Assembly (NCBI RefSeq): GCF_007558815.1
Contig: NZ_VLTJ01000020.1
Span: 62,001-126,000 of the forward strand
Length of the DNA: 64,000 nt
Source of the DNA: Verticiella sediminum
Lineage (GTDB): Bacteria > Pseudomonadota > Gammaproteobacteria > Burkholderiales > Burkholderiaceae_B
Direction of reading: 5' to 3'
The position numbers and the translations under genes were made by a program. Positions 1 through 8,871 of the stretch are shown here, in pieces; the first letter of the stretch is position 1, and the number at the start of each line of letters is the position of its first letter. Under the pieces are notes generated by a model. The model was not told the origin of the DNA. It did no database searches and saw only the letters and a program-made list of their open reading frames with translations.

Positions 1-1044
1 GGCACCACCGGACGCTCCAAGGGCATGCTGCATACGCACCGCACGCCCGTCACCATGGTCACCCAGATGCTCGCCACCTACGAGTGGCCGCAGGAGGTGC
101 GCTATCTCGTGAGCACGCCGATCTCGCACGCGTCCGGCGCACTGCTGCTGCCCACGCTGCTGCGCGGCGGCACGGTGTACCTCGCCGAAAAGTTCAGCCC
201 GACGGATTTCGCGCGCCGCGTACGCGAACACCGCATCAACTTCACTTTCCTGGTGCCGACGCAGATCTACGGCCTGCTCGACGACCCCGCGGTGCAGCCC
301 GCCGATCTCGCCAGCCTGGAACTCGCGCTCTACGGCGCATCGCCGATCGCGCCCGCCCGCCTGCGCGAAGCCCTCGAACGCTTCGGCCCGGTGTTCGGCC
401 AGTTGTACGGTCAGGCCGAAGCGCCGATGACCATCAGCTACCTGCGCAAGAGCGATCACGATCTCGCGCATCCGGAACGGCTCGCCTCGTGCGGGCGACC
501 CGTCATCGGCAACCAGGTGTGCCTGCTCGATGCCGGAATGCGCGAAGTCGGCGTCGGCGAGGTCGGCGAACTGTGCGTGCGCAGCCCGCTCGTCATGGAG
601 GGCTACCTCAACCGGCCCGAGGAGAACGCCAAGGTGTTCGCGGGCGACTGGCTGCATACCGGCGACATGGCGCGCCAGGACGCCGATGGCTATCTCTACA
701 TCGTCGACCGCGCCAAGGATATGATCATTTCCGGCGGCTTCAACGTCTATCCGAGCGAGATCGAGAACTGCCTGGCCCAGCACCCCGACGTGGCCATGTC
801 CGCCGTGATCGGCGTGCCGCATCCGAAGTGGGGCGAGGCCGTGACGGCGATCGTGGTCGCCAAGCCCGGCCGCACGCTCGCCAGCGAGGAAGTTGTCGCC
901 TGGGTGCTCGAACGCAAGGGTGCGGTCAATACACCCAAGGCGGTCGTGTTCGCCGCCGAGCTGCCGCTCACCGCGCTCGGCAAGATCGACCGCAAGACGC
1001 TGCGTGCAAGCCACTGGGCGGGCAGCGAACGGCAAGTCAGCTAG
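1..1044 (+). CDS. Acyl-CoA synthetase (AMP-dependent ligase), 5' end outside window
   Basis: Activates a carboxylic acid to its acyl-AMP and then to a CoA thioester in the cytoplasm. The window opens inside the reading frame, exactly at the AMP-binding P-loop (GTTGRSKG as the first residues), so about the first third of a normal 500-550 aa enzyme is missing. The remaining 347 residues hold the later family motifs: YGQAEAP, GDWLHTGD, YLYIVDRAKDMI followed by the hinge, and the C-terminal catalytic lysine in the LGKIDRKTL segment. The substrate cannot be told from this part; fatty or aromatic acids are both possible. A strong ribosome binding site follows its stop, but the reading frame behind it is only about 26 codons long. 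Confidence 0.9.
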   Translation, partial: GTTGRSKGMLHTHRTPVTMVTQMLATYEWPQEVRYLVSTPISHASGALLLPTLLRGGTVYLAEKFSPTDFARRVREHRINFTFLVPTQIYGLLDDPAVQPADLASLELALYGASPIAPARLREALERFGPVFGQLYGQAEAPMTISYLRKSDHDLAHPERLASCGRPVIGNQVCLLDAGMREVGVGEVGELCVRSPLVMEGYLNRPEENAKVFAGDWLHTGDMARQDADGYLYIVDRAKDMIISGGFNVYPSEIENCLAQHPDVAMSAVIGVPHPKWGEAVTAIVVAKPGRTLASEEVVAWVLERKGAVNTPKAVVFAAELPLTALGKIDRKTLRASHWAGSERQVS

Positions 1045-1068
1045 ACATGCTTGCCGAGGAGACCCCCA

Positions 1069-1149
1069 TGATTCGCGAGCGGGACGAAGGGGCCCTGCAT
1101 GCTCGGCAACGAAGCCCTACGGCCTGCGCAGCAGGCCGTGCAGGATGAT
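1069..1149 (+). pseudogene. Short ORF with strong RBS behind the CoA ligase, possible gene remnant
   Basis: A good Shine-Dalgarno (GAGGAGA) lies 6-7 nt before an ATG 24 nt behind the CoA ligase stop. The reading frame starts MIRERDEGAL and then runs for only about 26 codons before it stops inside the 3' end of the convergent tetR gene. The opening resembles the start of many enoyl-CoA hydratase-type proteins, which would suit the neighbour, but that is a guess from ten residues. It may be the scar of a deleted downstream gene. Confidence 0.25.
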
Positions 1150-1683
1150 TTCGTAGAACTCGGCAAAGGCATCGCCCAGGCGCAGGCCGGTGTCTTCGAG
1201 CAAGTCCCTGTTGCGCAGGCGAAAGGCCGCACCGATCAAGGCTTCGGACAACACGCGCGGATGATGCGGCGCCAGCACGCCCGCGCGCATGCCGTCCTCC
1301 AGCAGGGCCTCCAGCCCGCGCATGCGCTGCACCTGGTATTCGTCGAACACCCGCCGCCCTTCCGGTATTTCGTCCAGATCCTTGAAGGCCGCGGGGTTCA
1401 GCCCCGACGTGTTCAGCGTGGCGGTGAGGTAGACGGCAATCGCCTGGGCCGGATCGGCCTCGCGCTGCGCGGCGGCATGGCCCTTGGCCAGCTTCTCGGC
1501 AAACACCTCGCGACAGACGCCGACGAACAATGCTTCCTTGGTCGGCGCAAGCTCGTACAGGCGGCGGCGCGAACAGCGCAGCCGGGCGGCAATCTCGGCG
1601 ATGGTCAGGCTGCAGATGCCGCAGGAACACAACAGCGCGGTCAGTTCTCGATGGAAATCCTGCTGGGTACGTCGTTTCGACAT
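1117..1683 (-). CDS. TetR/AcrR family transcriptional regulator
   Basis: A 188-residue DNA-binding repressor. The N-terminal helix-turn-helix is visible as LTIAEIAARLRCSRRRLYEL followed by the TetR-typical PTKEALF turn into helix 4; the remaining ~140 residues form an all-helical ligand/dimerisation domain with no recognisable subfamily signature. It converges on the CoA ligase and may control fatty acid genes lying left of the window, which is inference only. The last codons and stop lie in an 8-bp inverted repeat (1120-1127 with 1131-1138) that could act as a terminator hairpin. Confidence 0.8.
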   Translation of the reverse strand: MSKRRTQQDFHRELTALLCSCGICSLTIAEIAARLRCSRRRLYELAPTKEALFVGVCREVFAEKLAKGHAAAQREADPAQAIAVYLTATLNTSGLNPAAFKDLDEIPEGRRVFDEYQVQRMRGLEALLEDGMRAGVLAPHHPRVLSEALIGAAFRLRNRDLLEDTGLRLGDAFAEFYEIILHGLLRRP

Positions 1684-1745
1684 GAAGGGAACTCAATGGC
1701 CGTCCGGCGGCCCGTCGGAGAACCGCATCTTACGACGACCGACGC

Positions 1746-1976
1746 CTACAACCGGGCATACATCTCCCCGGACGCATCGTCGCGAAACTCGTGTCCGCCC
1801 GAGTAGGCGGTGAGCCTGCGACCGTCCGTGAAACGATAGAAGACGCAAGGCCCGCCGCAGACATCGTTGGCCTCCTCGTCGATGACGGTGACTTCCTCCA
1901 CGCGATGCGGATTGCCGTCACGATCGACGACCTGGAAACGGTCCGTCACGCTGTGCATGCTGTTGTCGTCGAGCAT
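1746..1976 (-). CDS. Small conserved hypothetical protein (76 aa)
   Basis: I do not recognise a function. The start at 1976 is chosen because GAGGAG lies about 8 nt upstream; a longer in-frame form would run back into the promoter region of the divergent receptor gene. The protein is acidic and small, with a pattern of short beta-strand-like stretches (RFQVVDRDGN, EVTVIDEEAN, CVFYRFTDGRRLTAY) and two cysteines in NDVCGGPCVF. No signal peptide or membrane segment. It ends 62 bp before tetR, so the two could be co-transcribed. Confidence 0.6.
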   Translation of the reverse strand: MLDDNSMHSVTDRFQVVDRDGNPHRVEEVTVIDEEANDVCGGPCVFYRFTDGRRLTAYSGGHEFRDDASGEMYARL

Positions 1977-2072
1977 GGATGACTCCTCACACGAACCCGA
2001 TACCATGCTAGCGCAGAGCTGCCGGGTTCGCTGGTGCGTGCCGTTGCATCTTGCATCCGGGCGTGTCCGTTG

Positions 2073-2130
2073 TTGACGCAAACGGGAAACTCCGTTTCAA
2101 TTCAATAATACAAATAAAAACGATTCCCAT
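2073..2130 (+). promoter_or_regulatory. Candidate promoter with dyad and weak Fur-box-like AT-rich hexamers
   Basis: A possible sigma-70 promoter reads TTGACG (2073-2078), 17 bp spacer, TTCAAT (2096-2101). The spacer contains a 6-bp inverted repeat AAACGG / CCGTTT (2080-2085, 2092-2097). Directly downstream, 2104-2131 is AT-rich and carries Fur-like hexamers (AATAAT, AAATAA, AACGATTCCCAT); by eye the best 19-bp register matches only about 10 of 19 positions of the Fur consensus. Iron control would fit the downstream TonB receptor but is not proven by this sequence. Confidence 0.3.
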
Positions 2131-2164
2131 AACCAGTCTTTTGGCTATCTCCCGTGATTCACTG

Positions 2165-4135
2165 ATGTCCGTTTCCTTCCTGTTGTCACCCAACCGACCT
2201 TTCCGCCTCAACAAGACCGCCATTGCAGCCGCCTGCGCCAGCGCCGCCCTGCCCCTGCACGCGCAGACCGCGGACATGCCCAGGGCCACCCTGGACACCA
2301 TCGTGGTCACGGCCTCGGGCTTCGAGCAGAACGTCACCGACGCGCCGGCCTCGATCTCCGTCATCCCGCGCGAGAAGCTCGAAAAAGGCAATTACAAAGA
2401 CCTGCACGACGCGCTGCGCGACGTACCCGGCGTCATCCTGACGCCGTCCGACAACAACGCGCGCGACATCAGCCTGCGCGGCATGGGCGCGAACTACACG
2501 CTGATCCTGGTCGACGGCCGCCGCACGAGCACGCGCGAGACGCAGACCAACGGCAGCACGGGCACCGACCAGAGCTGGATCCCGCCGCTCGAGGCCATCG
2601 AACGCATCGAGGTCGTGCGCGGCCCGATGTCCTCGCTGTACGGCTCGGACGCCATCGGCGGCGTGATCAACATCATCACCCGCAAGGTGGCCACGGAATG
2701 GCACGGCTCGGCGCGCGTGGATACCACGCTCCAGCAGCACTCGCGCTCGGGCGACCAGCATCAGGGCAACTTCTACCTGAGCGGCCCGATCAAGCAGGAT
2801 CTGCTCGGCCTGTCGCTCACGGGCGTGTACAGCCACCGTGAGGAGGACCGCGTCTACCAGGGCTACAACGGCTATACCAACCGCGGCCTGACCGCCAAGC
2901 TCGCCCTCACGCCCAACAGCGACCATGACATCGTGCTGGAAGCCGGCGGCTCCCGACAGGAGTTCGACTCGCGCCCGGGCCGCACGCTGGAAGAAGGCGA
3001 AGCCGACTCGTTCCGCAAGTTCAAGCGCCAGTCCGCCTCGCTCGCGCACACCGGGCGCTGGAGCTTCGGCCTGTCGGACACCTACCTGCAGCGCGAGAAG
3101 ACCGAGAACATCGCGCGCGACATGACGATCACGAACACCACGTTCAGCAGCAGCCTGACCTCGCCGCTGTTCGACAACCACATGGCCACCGCCGGCGTGT
3201 TCTACCTGCGCGAGCAACTGGAGGACTCCACCACCAACACCATCTCCGACCTCTCCAACGTCGACCGCTGGCAGTACGCGCTCTACGCCGAGGACGAATG
3301 GCAGTTGACCGACAGCTTCGCGCTGACCGGCGGCATCCGCTTCGACAAGAACGAGGTCGCCGGCACGCACTGGTCGCCGCGCCTGTACGGCGTGTGGCAC
3401 CTGATGCCGCGCTGGACGGTCAAGGGCGGCGTGTCCACGGGCTTCCGTGCGCCCTCGCTGCGCCAGACCATCCCCGACTGGGGCGCGGTCAGCCGCGGCG
3501 GCAACATGTACGGCAACCCCGACCTGCAGCCCGAAAAGTCGCTCAGCAAGGAGATCGGCGTCGTGTACGAGGGCGACGGCGGCATGCAGGCCGGCGTCAC
3601 GCTCTTCGACAACAAGTTCGAGGACAAGATCACCCGGGTGCCCTGCCCCGAGTGCGGCCCGCCGAACAACTGGGGACGCCTGCCCACCACCTACGTCAAC
3701 GTGGACGATGCGATCACCCGCGGCGTCGAGGCGTCGCTGTCCACGCCGATCACACGCACGCTGTCGGCGACCAGCAGCTACACCTATACCTATTCCAAGC
3801 AGAAGAGCGGGGAGTACGCCGGCTCGCCGCTCAACCAGTTGCCCAAGCACATGTTCAACCTGGGCCTGGACTGGACCATCGACGCGCGCACCGAAGCGTG
3901 GACGCGCCTGAGCTTTCGCGGCAAGGAGAGCGACCCGACGCAAGGCGCCTCGTCCGGCTCGTCGATCGCCCCCTCGGTCACGCTGGTGGACCTGGGCGGC
4001 TCGTACAAGCTGAATACCGCGACCACCCTGTATGCCGGCGTCTACAACGTCTTCGACAAGGACGTCTTCTATGACGACTACGGCTACGTCGAGGACGGCC
4101 GCCGCTTCTGGCTGGGCATGAACGTCAAGTTCTGA
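2165..4135 (+). CDS. TonB-dependent outer-membrane siderophore/iron-type receptor
   Basis: Imports a large ligand, probably an iron chelate, across the outer membrane using TonB energy. The 656-residue product starts with a signal peptide (TAIAAACASAALPLHAQ), then a TonB box-like DTIVVTA, a plug domain (NVTDAPASISVIP through GMGANYTLILVDGR and PMSSLYGSDAIGGVINI), and a beta-barrel ending in an aromatic residue (WLGMNVKF), as outer-membrane barrels do. Length fits the FepA/colicin I receptor class. A CPECGPP pair of cysteines around residue 496 sits in a barrel loop. It is a lone gene without siderophore biosynthesis or ABC genes beside it. The start was placed at 2165 so that the upstream AT-rich control region stays non-coding; there is no strong RBS. 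Confidence 0.88.
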   Translation: MSVSFLLSPNRPFRLNKTAIAAACASAALPLHAQTADMPRATLDTIVVTASGFEQNVTDAPASISVIPREKLEKGNYKDLHDALRDVPGVILTPSDNNARDISLRGMGANYTLILVDGRRTSTRETQTNGSTGTDQSWIPPLEAIERIEVVRGPMSSLYGSDAIGGVINIITRKVATEWHGSARVDTTLQQHSRSGDQHQGNFYLSGPIKQDLLGLSLTGVYSHREEDRVYQGYNGYTNRGLTAKLALTPNSDHDIVLEAGGSRQEFDSRPGRTLEEGEADSFRKFKRQSASLAHTGRWSFGLSDTYLQREKTENIARDMTITNTTFSSSLTSPLFDNHMATAGVFYLREQLEDSTTNTISDLSNVDRWQYALYAEDEWQLTDSFALTGGIRFDKNEVAGTHWSPRLYGVWHLMPRWTVKGGVSTGFRAPSLRQTIPDWGAVSRGGNMYGNPDLQPEKSLSKEIGVVYEGDGGMQAGVTLFDNKFEDKITRVPCPECGPPNNWGRLPTTYVNVDDAITRGVEASLSTPITRTLSATSSYTYTYSKQKSGEYAGSPLNQLPKHMFNLGLDWTIDARTEAWTRLSFRGKESDPTQGASSGSSIAPSVTLVDLGGSYKLNTATTLYAGVYNVFDKDVFYDDYGYVEDGRRFWLGMNVKF

Positions 4136-4186
4136 CCCGGCCCCGGGGCGCCGCCCTCGCCCGCGCGGGCGTGAGCGGCCCCACCC

Positions 4187-4222
4187 ACGACGCCCCCGCG
4201 GCCATGCCGTCGGGGGCGTCGT
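4187..4222 (+). terminator. Hairpin downstream of TonB receptor
   Basis: A perfect 12-bp stem (ACGACGCCCCCG with CGGGGGCGTCGT) encloses a 12-nt loop that itself pairs CGGC/GCCG. It lies 52 nt behind the receptor stop. There is no clear T-tract after it, so intrinsic termination is likely weak or the hairpin is a 3' stabiliser. Confidence 0.5.
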
Positions 4223-4334
4223 CGTTCATGCACGCCCGCGGCGCAAACGGGCGCATCACCCCCACGCCGCGCATTGCTAGAATCGCGCCCGCGATCTCTC
4301 CCCTCGCGCATTCCCCACACCGCAATCTCCCACC

Positions 4335-4904
4335 ATGCAATCACCCTCCTCCGCACCCAAAGGGCTGAGCCCGCTGCCGGCGCTGATCTTCAGTTCGCGC
4401 TGGCTCCAACTGCCGCTGTACCTCGGCCTGATCGTCGCCCAGGGGGTATACGTGCTCCTGTTCCTGAAGGAACTGTGGCACCTCATCACCCACGCCACCA
4501 GCTTCGGCGAACTCGAGATCATGCTGATCGTGCTCGGCCTGATCGACGTCGTGATGATCTCCAACCTGCTCGTCATGGTCATCGTCGGCGGCTACGAGAC
4601 CTTCGTCTCGCGGCTGCGGCTCGAGGGCCATCCGGACAGCCCGGAATGGCTCAGCCACGTCAACGCCAGTGTGCTCAAGGTCAAGCTCGCCATGGCGATC
4701 ATCGGCATCTCGTCGATCCACCTGCTGCGCACCTTCATCGAGGCCGGCTCGGTCGGCGCGGCCAATTCGCGCTTCACCGAGGAAGGCGTGATGTGGCAGA
4801 CCATCATCCATGTGGTGTTCATCCTGTCGGCCGTCGGCATCGCCTACGTCGACAAGCTGAGCTCGCAGGCCATGGCGCAGCACGGGCGCGCGGGTCATCA
4901 CTGA
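4335..4904 (+). CDS. YqhA/UPF0114 family inner-membrane protein
   Basis: A 189-residue integral membrane protein of unknown biochemical role, recognised by overall sequence as the UPF0114 (YqhA, TIGR00645) family. Three to four membrane helices are visible (about residues 20-45 [20 protein letters not shown], 58-82 [20 protein letters not shown], 112-130 and 155-170). The conserved stretch [11 protein letters not shown] and the segment [17 protein letters not shown] are typical of the family. It stands alone between the TonB receptor and the hydantoinase cassette. Confidence 0.85.
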   Translation: MQSPSSAPKGLSPLPALIFSSRWLQLPLYLGLIVAQGVYVLLFLKELWHLITHATSFGELEIMLIVLGLIDVVMISNLLVMVIVGGYETFVSRLRLEGHPDSPEWLSHVNASVLKVKLAMAIIGISSIHLLRTFIEAGSVGAANSRFTEEGVMWQTIIHVVFILSAVGIAYVDKLSSQAMAQHGRAGHH

Positions 4905-4972
4905 CGCCTGAACGCCGCCGGCAACCGGATCGGCTCCGCGCTGGGCCAGCGCAGCGCGAAGATCAGGCTCCA

Positions 4973-4990
4973 TGGTCACGAAGGTGACCA
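4973..4990. repeat. Short inverted repeat upstream of the hydantoinase cassette
   Basis: TGGTCAC - GAAG - GTGACCA, a perfect 7-bp dyad about 120 bp before hyuA. It could be a regulator site or a weak terminator for yqhA. The remaining 4905-5065 stretch holds nothing else I can name. Confidence 0.3.
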
Positions 4991-5065
4991 GAAGCCGAGA
5001 TCCAGCAGTTCCGGTTGCATCTTCCTGCCGTCCGGTTCTTGCCTGCGCACGTTGAATGCCATAAC

Positions 5066-5088
5066 GTATGCAATAATAAATGCATTAT
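5066..5088 (+). promoter_or_regulatory. GntR-type operator O1 at the hyuA promoter
   Basis: GTATGCAATAATAA at 5066-5079 is the same 14-bp element found in front of the Bug receptor (11052) and the gntR gene (11129). It ends about 34 bp before the hyuA start and overlaps the likely -10 region; a TTGAAT at 5052-5057 could serve as -35. Here the outer arm is imperfect (GTAT/ATAA). A second ATGCAT lies just downstream at 5081-5085. Confidence 0.6.
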
Positions 5089-5113
5089 CGCAACAACCGG
5101 CAGCGAGACGCAC

Positions 5114-7180
5114 ATGCGGATAGGCGTAGACATAGGCGGCACTTTCACGGACCTGGTAGCGGTAGGAGCGTCCGGGGAAATCGTGACATGCAAGACCTCA
5201 TCCACTCCGGACGACCCCAGCGTGGGCGTACTGGAAGGGCTGGCGCTGCTGGCCGAGAGACTGGGCACGCACCTGACGGCGCTCTTGGCAGACACGCAGC
5301 GGTTGATCCATGGCACGACGGTGGCCACCAACTGTCTGGCCGAACGCAGCGGCGCTCACGTGGGCCTGATCACCACCCGCGGCTTTCGCGACGTGCTGGA
5401 AATGCGCGAGGGAACCAAGGAGAAGCGCTACGACCTTCGCTCGCCGTTTCCGCAGCCCCTGATCGTGCGGCCCGACCGGCGCGAAGTGGCCGAACGCATC
5501 CTCTGGGACGGCAAGGTGGACTCCCGGCTGGACGAAGACGGCGCGCTGGAGCAGATCCGCTGGCTGCGCCGACGCGGCGTGCAGGCGGTGGTAGTGGGTT
5601 TTCTGCATTCCCACGTCAACCCGGTGCACGAGCAGCGTGTGCGCGAGCTGATCGAGGCAGAAGGCTGGGACGTCTATACCGTGCTGTCGCACGAGATACT
5701 GCGCGGCGAAGGCGAGTACGACCGCTTTTCCACCGCGGCGGTCAACGCCTACGTCGGACCCCGGCTGAGCGCCTACCTGCGGCGGCTGGAGCGCCGCCTG
5801 CGCGAAGCCGGCGCGACGTTCCCGCTGATGATCATGCAATCCACCGGTGGCCTGCTGCCGGTCGGCGAGTCCGCGCGCTACGCGGTGGGCTGCATCACCA
5901 GCGGCCCGGCCGGCGGCGCCATAGCAAGCGCACTGTTCGCCCGCCTGGGCGAACTGGCCCAGGTCGTGGCCTACGACACCGGGGGCACCACCACCGACAT
6001 CTCGGTGATCGAAGCCGGCAGCCCCGCCGAGCGTCGCCAGACTGCGCTGCGCGACGTGAAGATCGCGGTGCCGTCGATCGACATCCAGGTGGTGCCGCTG
6101 GGCGGTGGCAGCATCGCGCGCCTGGACGCCGGCGGCATCCTGACCCTGGGGCCGGACAGCGCGGGCGCGGCCCCCGGCCCCGCCTGCTACGGCCGCGGGG
6201 GCACCCGCGCAACCTTGACCGACGCGAACCTGACGCTGGGCTACCTGGCGGCGGACACCTTTCTGGGAGGGCGCATGGCGCTGCGCCCCGACCTCGCCGA
6301 ACGCGCCATCCGCGAAGCCGTGGCCGAGCCGCTGGGCCTGAGCGTGGAACGCGCCAGCCTGGCGATCCACGCGCTGGCCTCCAGCCGCATCGCGCAGGCC
6401 GTGCGCGCCGCCACCCTGCGCCGGGGCATGGACCCGCGCGAGCTGGCCCTGCTCTCGTTCGGCGGCGCGGGCGGCGTGCACACCGTGCAGGTGGCGCGCG
6501 AGCTGGCCGTGGCGCAGGCGGTGGTGCCGCGCGAAGCCTCGGTGTTCTCGGCACTGGGCTTTCTGTCGGCCGACGTACGCCTGGACGGACAACGCGCCTT
6601 CGGCAGACTGCTGACGCAGACCCGGGCCGGCGACCTCGAAACCGTCTTCACCGAGTTGGAAACCCAGTTGCGCCGCCGCATGCGCGACTGCGGATTCGAC
6701 GACGACAGCATACGTATCGCGCGCTACCTGGACTGCCGTTATCGCAGGCAGATTTCCACCATCGAGGTGGCGGTGCCGGACGATCTTCCCGCGGCCGATA
6801 TCCGCGGCTGGCTGGTCGCGCCGTTCGAGGCTCGCTATCGCCAGTACTACGGCCACGTCCACGAGAACGAACCGCCCTTCATCGAACTGTGCCGAATGTG
6901 CGCGTTCGGGCGGGTGACGCGGGGCGACGGCGTGCGCCCCTCGGACGCAGGCGCCGCGGCGCAGCCGCGGCCGGCGGCGTTCGCCAGCCGACGGCGCATC
7001 TATGTCGACGGATGGATCGACGTCCCTACCTTCTGGTTCGACGAGCTGCGCGCAGGGGACACCGTGTCCGGCCCGGCACTGGTGGAATCGCCGACCACCA
7101 CGGTCGTACTGCCGGCCGGCAGCCGCGGCCGCATCGACCCCTTCGGCAGTCTGTGCATCCAGGAGGAGACCGCGCCATGA
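5114..7180 (+). CDS. hyuA: Hydantoinase/oxoprolinase family subunit A (HyuA-like)
   Basis: ATP-dependent ring-opening subunit of a two-component hydantoinase, N-methylhydantoinase or 5-oxoprolinase-type enzyme, acting on a cyclic amide in the cytoplasm together with the HyuB product. The 688-residue protein starts with the acetate/sugar kinase-like phosphate loop (GVDIGGTFTD, residues 4-13) and carries a second one near residue 286 (YDTGGTTTDIS), plus the family stretches LIHGTTVATN and SFGGAGGVH. The start at 5114 places this loop at the very N-terminus as in relatives. The gene overlaps hyuB by 4 nt (ATGA), so the subunits are translationally coupled. The exact substrate is unknown. Confidence 0.88.
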   Translation: MRIGVDIGGTFTDLVAVGASGEIVTCKTSSTPDDPSVGVLEGLALLAERLGTHLTALLADTQRLIHGTTVATNCLAERSGAHVGLITTRGFRDVLEMREGTKEKRYDLRSPFPQPLIVRPDRREVAERILWDGKVDSRLDEDGALEQIRWLRRRGVQAVVVGFLHSHVNPVHEQRVRELIEAEGWDVYTVLSHEILRGEGEYDRFSTAAVNAYVGPRLSAYLRRLERRLREAGATFPLMIMQSTGGLLPVGESARYAVGCITSGPAGGAIASALFARLGELAQVVAYDTGGTTTDISVIEAGSPAERRQTALRDVKIAVPSIDIQVVPLGGGSIARLDAGGILTLGPDSAGAAPGPACYGRGGTRATLTDANLTLGYLAADTFLGGRMALRPDLAERAIREAVAEPLGLSVERASLAIHALASSRIAQAVRAATLRRGMDPRELALLSFGGAGGVHTVQVARELAVAQAVVPREASVFSALGFLSADVRLDGQRAFGRLLTQTRAGDLETVFTELETQLRRRMRDCGFDDDSIRIARYLDCRYRRQISTIEVAVPDDLPAADIRGWLVAPFEARYRQYYGHVHENEPPFIELCRMCAFGRVTRGDGVRPSDAGAAAQPRPAAFASRRRIYVDGWIDVPTFWFDELRAGDTVSGPALVESPTTTVVLPAGSRGRIDPFGSLCIQEETAP

Positions 7181-8871
7181 CCCGCCCCATCGACCCGCTG
7201 ACACTGTCCGTCGTACGCCACAAGCTGCTCGCCGTGGCCGAGGAAGTCGTCGACGTCATGACCCAGACCAGTTTCTCGCCGATCCTGAACCAGTCGCGCG
7301 ACTTCTCCGCCGCGGTGCTGGACGGCGCCGGCAGCCTGGTGGCGCAGGCCGAGCGCGTGCCCATCCACATGGGCGCGCTGCCGTTCGCCGTGCAGGCCAT
7401 GATGGCGGCCTTCGCCGACGACCTGCGCGAAGGCGATGTGCTGATCGCGAACGACCCCTATTGGGGAGGCAGCCACCTGCCCGACGTCACGCTGGCCGCG
7501 CCGGTGTTCGTGGACGGCCGGCCACGCCTGTGGATCGCCAACCGTTCCCACCAGGGCGACATCGGCGGCATCTCGCCCGGCGGCTACAGCCCGTCCGCGC
7601 GCGAGATCTGGCACGAAGGCCTGCGCCTGCCGCCGATGAAATTCGCCACCGCGCAGGGTGTGCGCGAAGACCTGCTGCGCATGATCTGCGCGAATTCGCG
7701 CACGCCCGCGGACATGCGCGGCGACCTCATGGCGCAGCTCAGCTCGGTGCGCCGCGGCGTACAGCGCGCCGCCGCCCTGTACGCGCATTACGGCGCGCAG
7801 ACCATGGACGAGGCCTGCGCCGCCGTCCTGGACGCCGGCGAGACCGCCATGCGGCGCGAAATCGCGCAATGGCGCCCCGGCGAGTACAGGGGCGTGGCCC
7901 TGCTCGACCCGCAGGCCGGACTGGAGGAACCCCTGCCGGTCAAGGTGCGCATCATGATCGGCGCGGACTGCGCGACGGTGGACTTCGGCGAATGCGCCGA
8001 CCAGCTCGCCTCGTTCATCAACAGCCCCCTCGCCAACACCAAGGCGGCAGTCAACGTGGCTTTCATGTACCTCAGCAGCGGCGAGAACGCGCAGAACGAC
8101 GGCAGCGCCCGTGCCATCCAGGTGCTGACACGGCCGGGCAGCTTCGTGCACCCGCTCGAACCGGCCGCCGTCACGGCGTGCACGACCCTCACCGCCAGCG
8201 CCATCATCGAAGCGGTGATGAACGGCCTGGCGCAGGCTGCTCCGGCACGCGTGGTCGCCGGCTTCGCACGGCGCTTCCGGCTGGCCATCGGCGGCACCGA
8301 CCGCGGCGGCAGCCGCTACATCTGGCACACCTTCGCCAACCGCGGCGGCGCAGGCGCGCACGCGGCGGCCGACGGCTGGTCCAACCTGGGCGTGATTCAC
8401 AACCCGGGCGGCAGCCCTGCTCCCAGTGTGGAGCGCACCGAGGCCGCGTACCCGTTCCACATCGAGGCTTTCAGCCTGCGTACCGATTCCGGCGGCGCCG
8501 GCGCCAGCCGCGGCGGGCTGGGCGGAATCTACCGGCTGCGCTACCAGGGCAGCGGACCGGCATCGATCACGCCCACCGGGGACGGTGCCGAGACCGCACC
8601 CGCCGGGCTGGCCGGTGGGGAGCCCGGCGCGGCCAACGATTACCTGATCGAGCGCGGCGGCGAGGTCTTCCGCCTGGGCGCCCGGGATGCCGGCCTGACC
8701 CTGGAGCCGGGCGACTGCGTGGTCTGCCAGTCTGCGGGCGGCGGCGGCTACGGGGACCCGGGCCACCGCGACCCGGCCGCCGTACGACGCGACGTCGAAT
8801 ACGGCTACGTTTCGCGCGAAGCGGCGGCACGCTGGTATCCTCATGTCCGATTGGAGAGCGGCCATGACTGA
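7177..8871 (+). CDS. hyuB: Hydantoinase B/oxoprolinase family subunit (HyuB-like)
   Basis: Partner of the preceding gene; in this family the B subunit forms the hydrolytic complex with A. The 564-residue product shows HyuB landmarks: an N-terminal LSVVRHKLLAVAEEVVDVM, SRDFSAAVLD, VLIANDPYWGGSHLPDVT, NRSHQGDIGG, and a C-terminal glycine-rich CVVCQSAGGGGYGDP. A strong RBS (AGGAGGAG, 7161-7168) sits in the end of hyuA, 8 nt before the ATG. The 3' end overlaps the next gene by 8 nt, so three genes form one translation-coupled unit. Confidence 0.88.
   Translation: MTRPIDPLTLSVVRHKLLAVAEEVVDVMTQTSFSPILNQSRDFSAAVLDGAGSLVAQAERVPIHMGALPFAVQAMMAAFADDLREGDVLIANDPYWGGSHLPDVTLAAPVFVDGRPRLWIANRSHQGDIGGISPGGYSPSAREIWHEGLRLPPMKFATAQGVREDLLRMICANSRTPADMRGDLMAQLSSVRRGVQRAAALYAHYGAQTMDEACAAVLDAGETAMRREIAQWRPGEYRGVALLDPQAGLEEPLPVKVRIMIGADCATVDFGECADQLASFINSPLANTKAAVNVAFMYLSSGENAQNDGSARAIQVLTRPGSFVHPLEPAAVTACTTLTASAIIEAVMNGLAQAAPARVVAGFARRFRLAIGGTDRGGSRYIWHTFANRGGAGAHAAADGWSNLGVIHNPGGSPAPSVERTEAAYPFHIEAFSLRTDSGGAGASRGGLGGIYRLRYQGSGPASITPTGDGAETAPAGLAGGEPGAANDYLIERGGEVFRLGARDAGLTLEPGDCVVCQSAGGGGYGDPGHRDPAAVRRDVEYGYVSREAAARWYPHVRLESGHD

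Noticed and set aside
2186-3943. Long open frame (about 585 codons) on the minus strand opposite the TonB receptor
   Set aside because: Composition is Arg/Ala/Gly/Val-rich with no domain; it mirrors a real gene with full family motifs on the plus strand. High GC content keeps antisense frames open.
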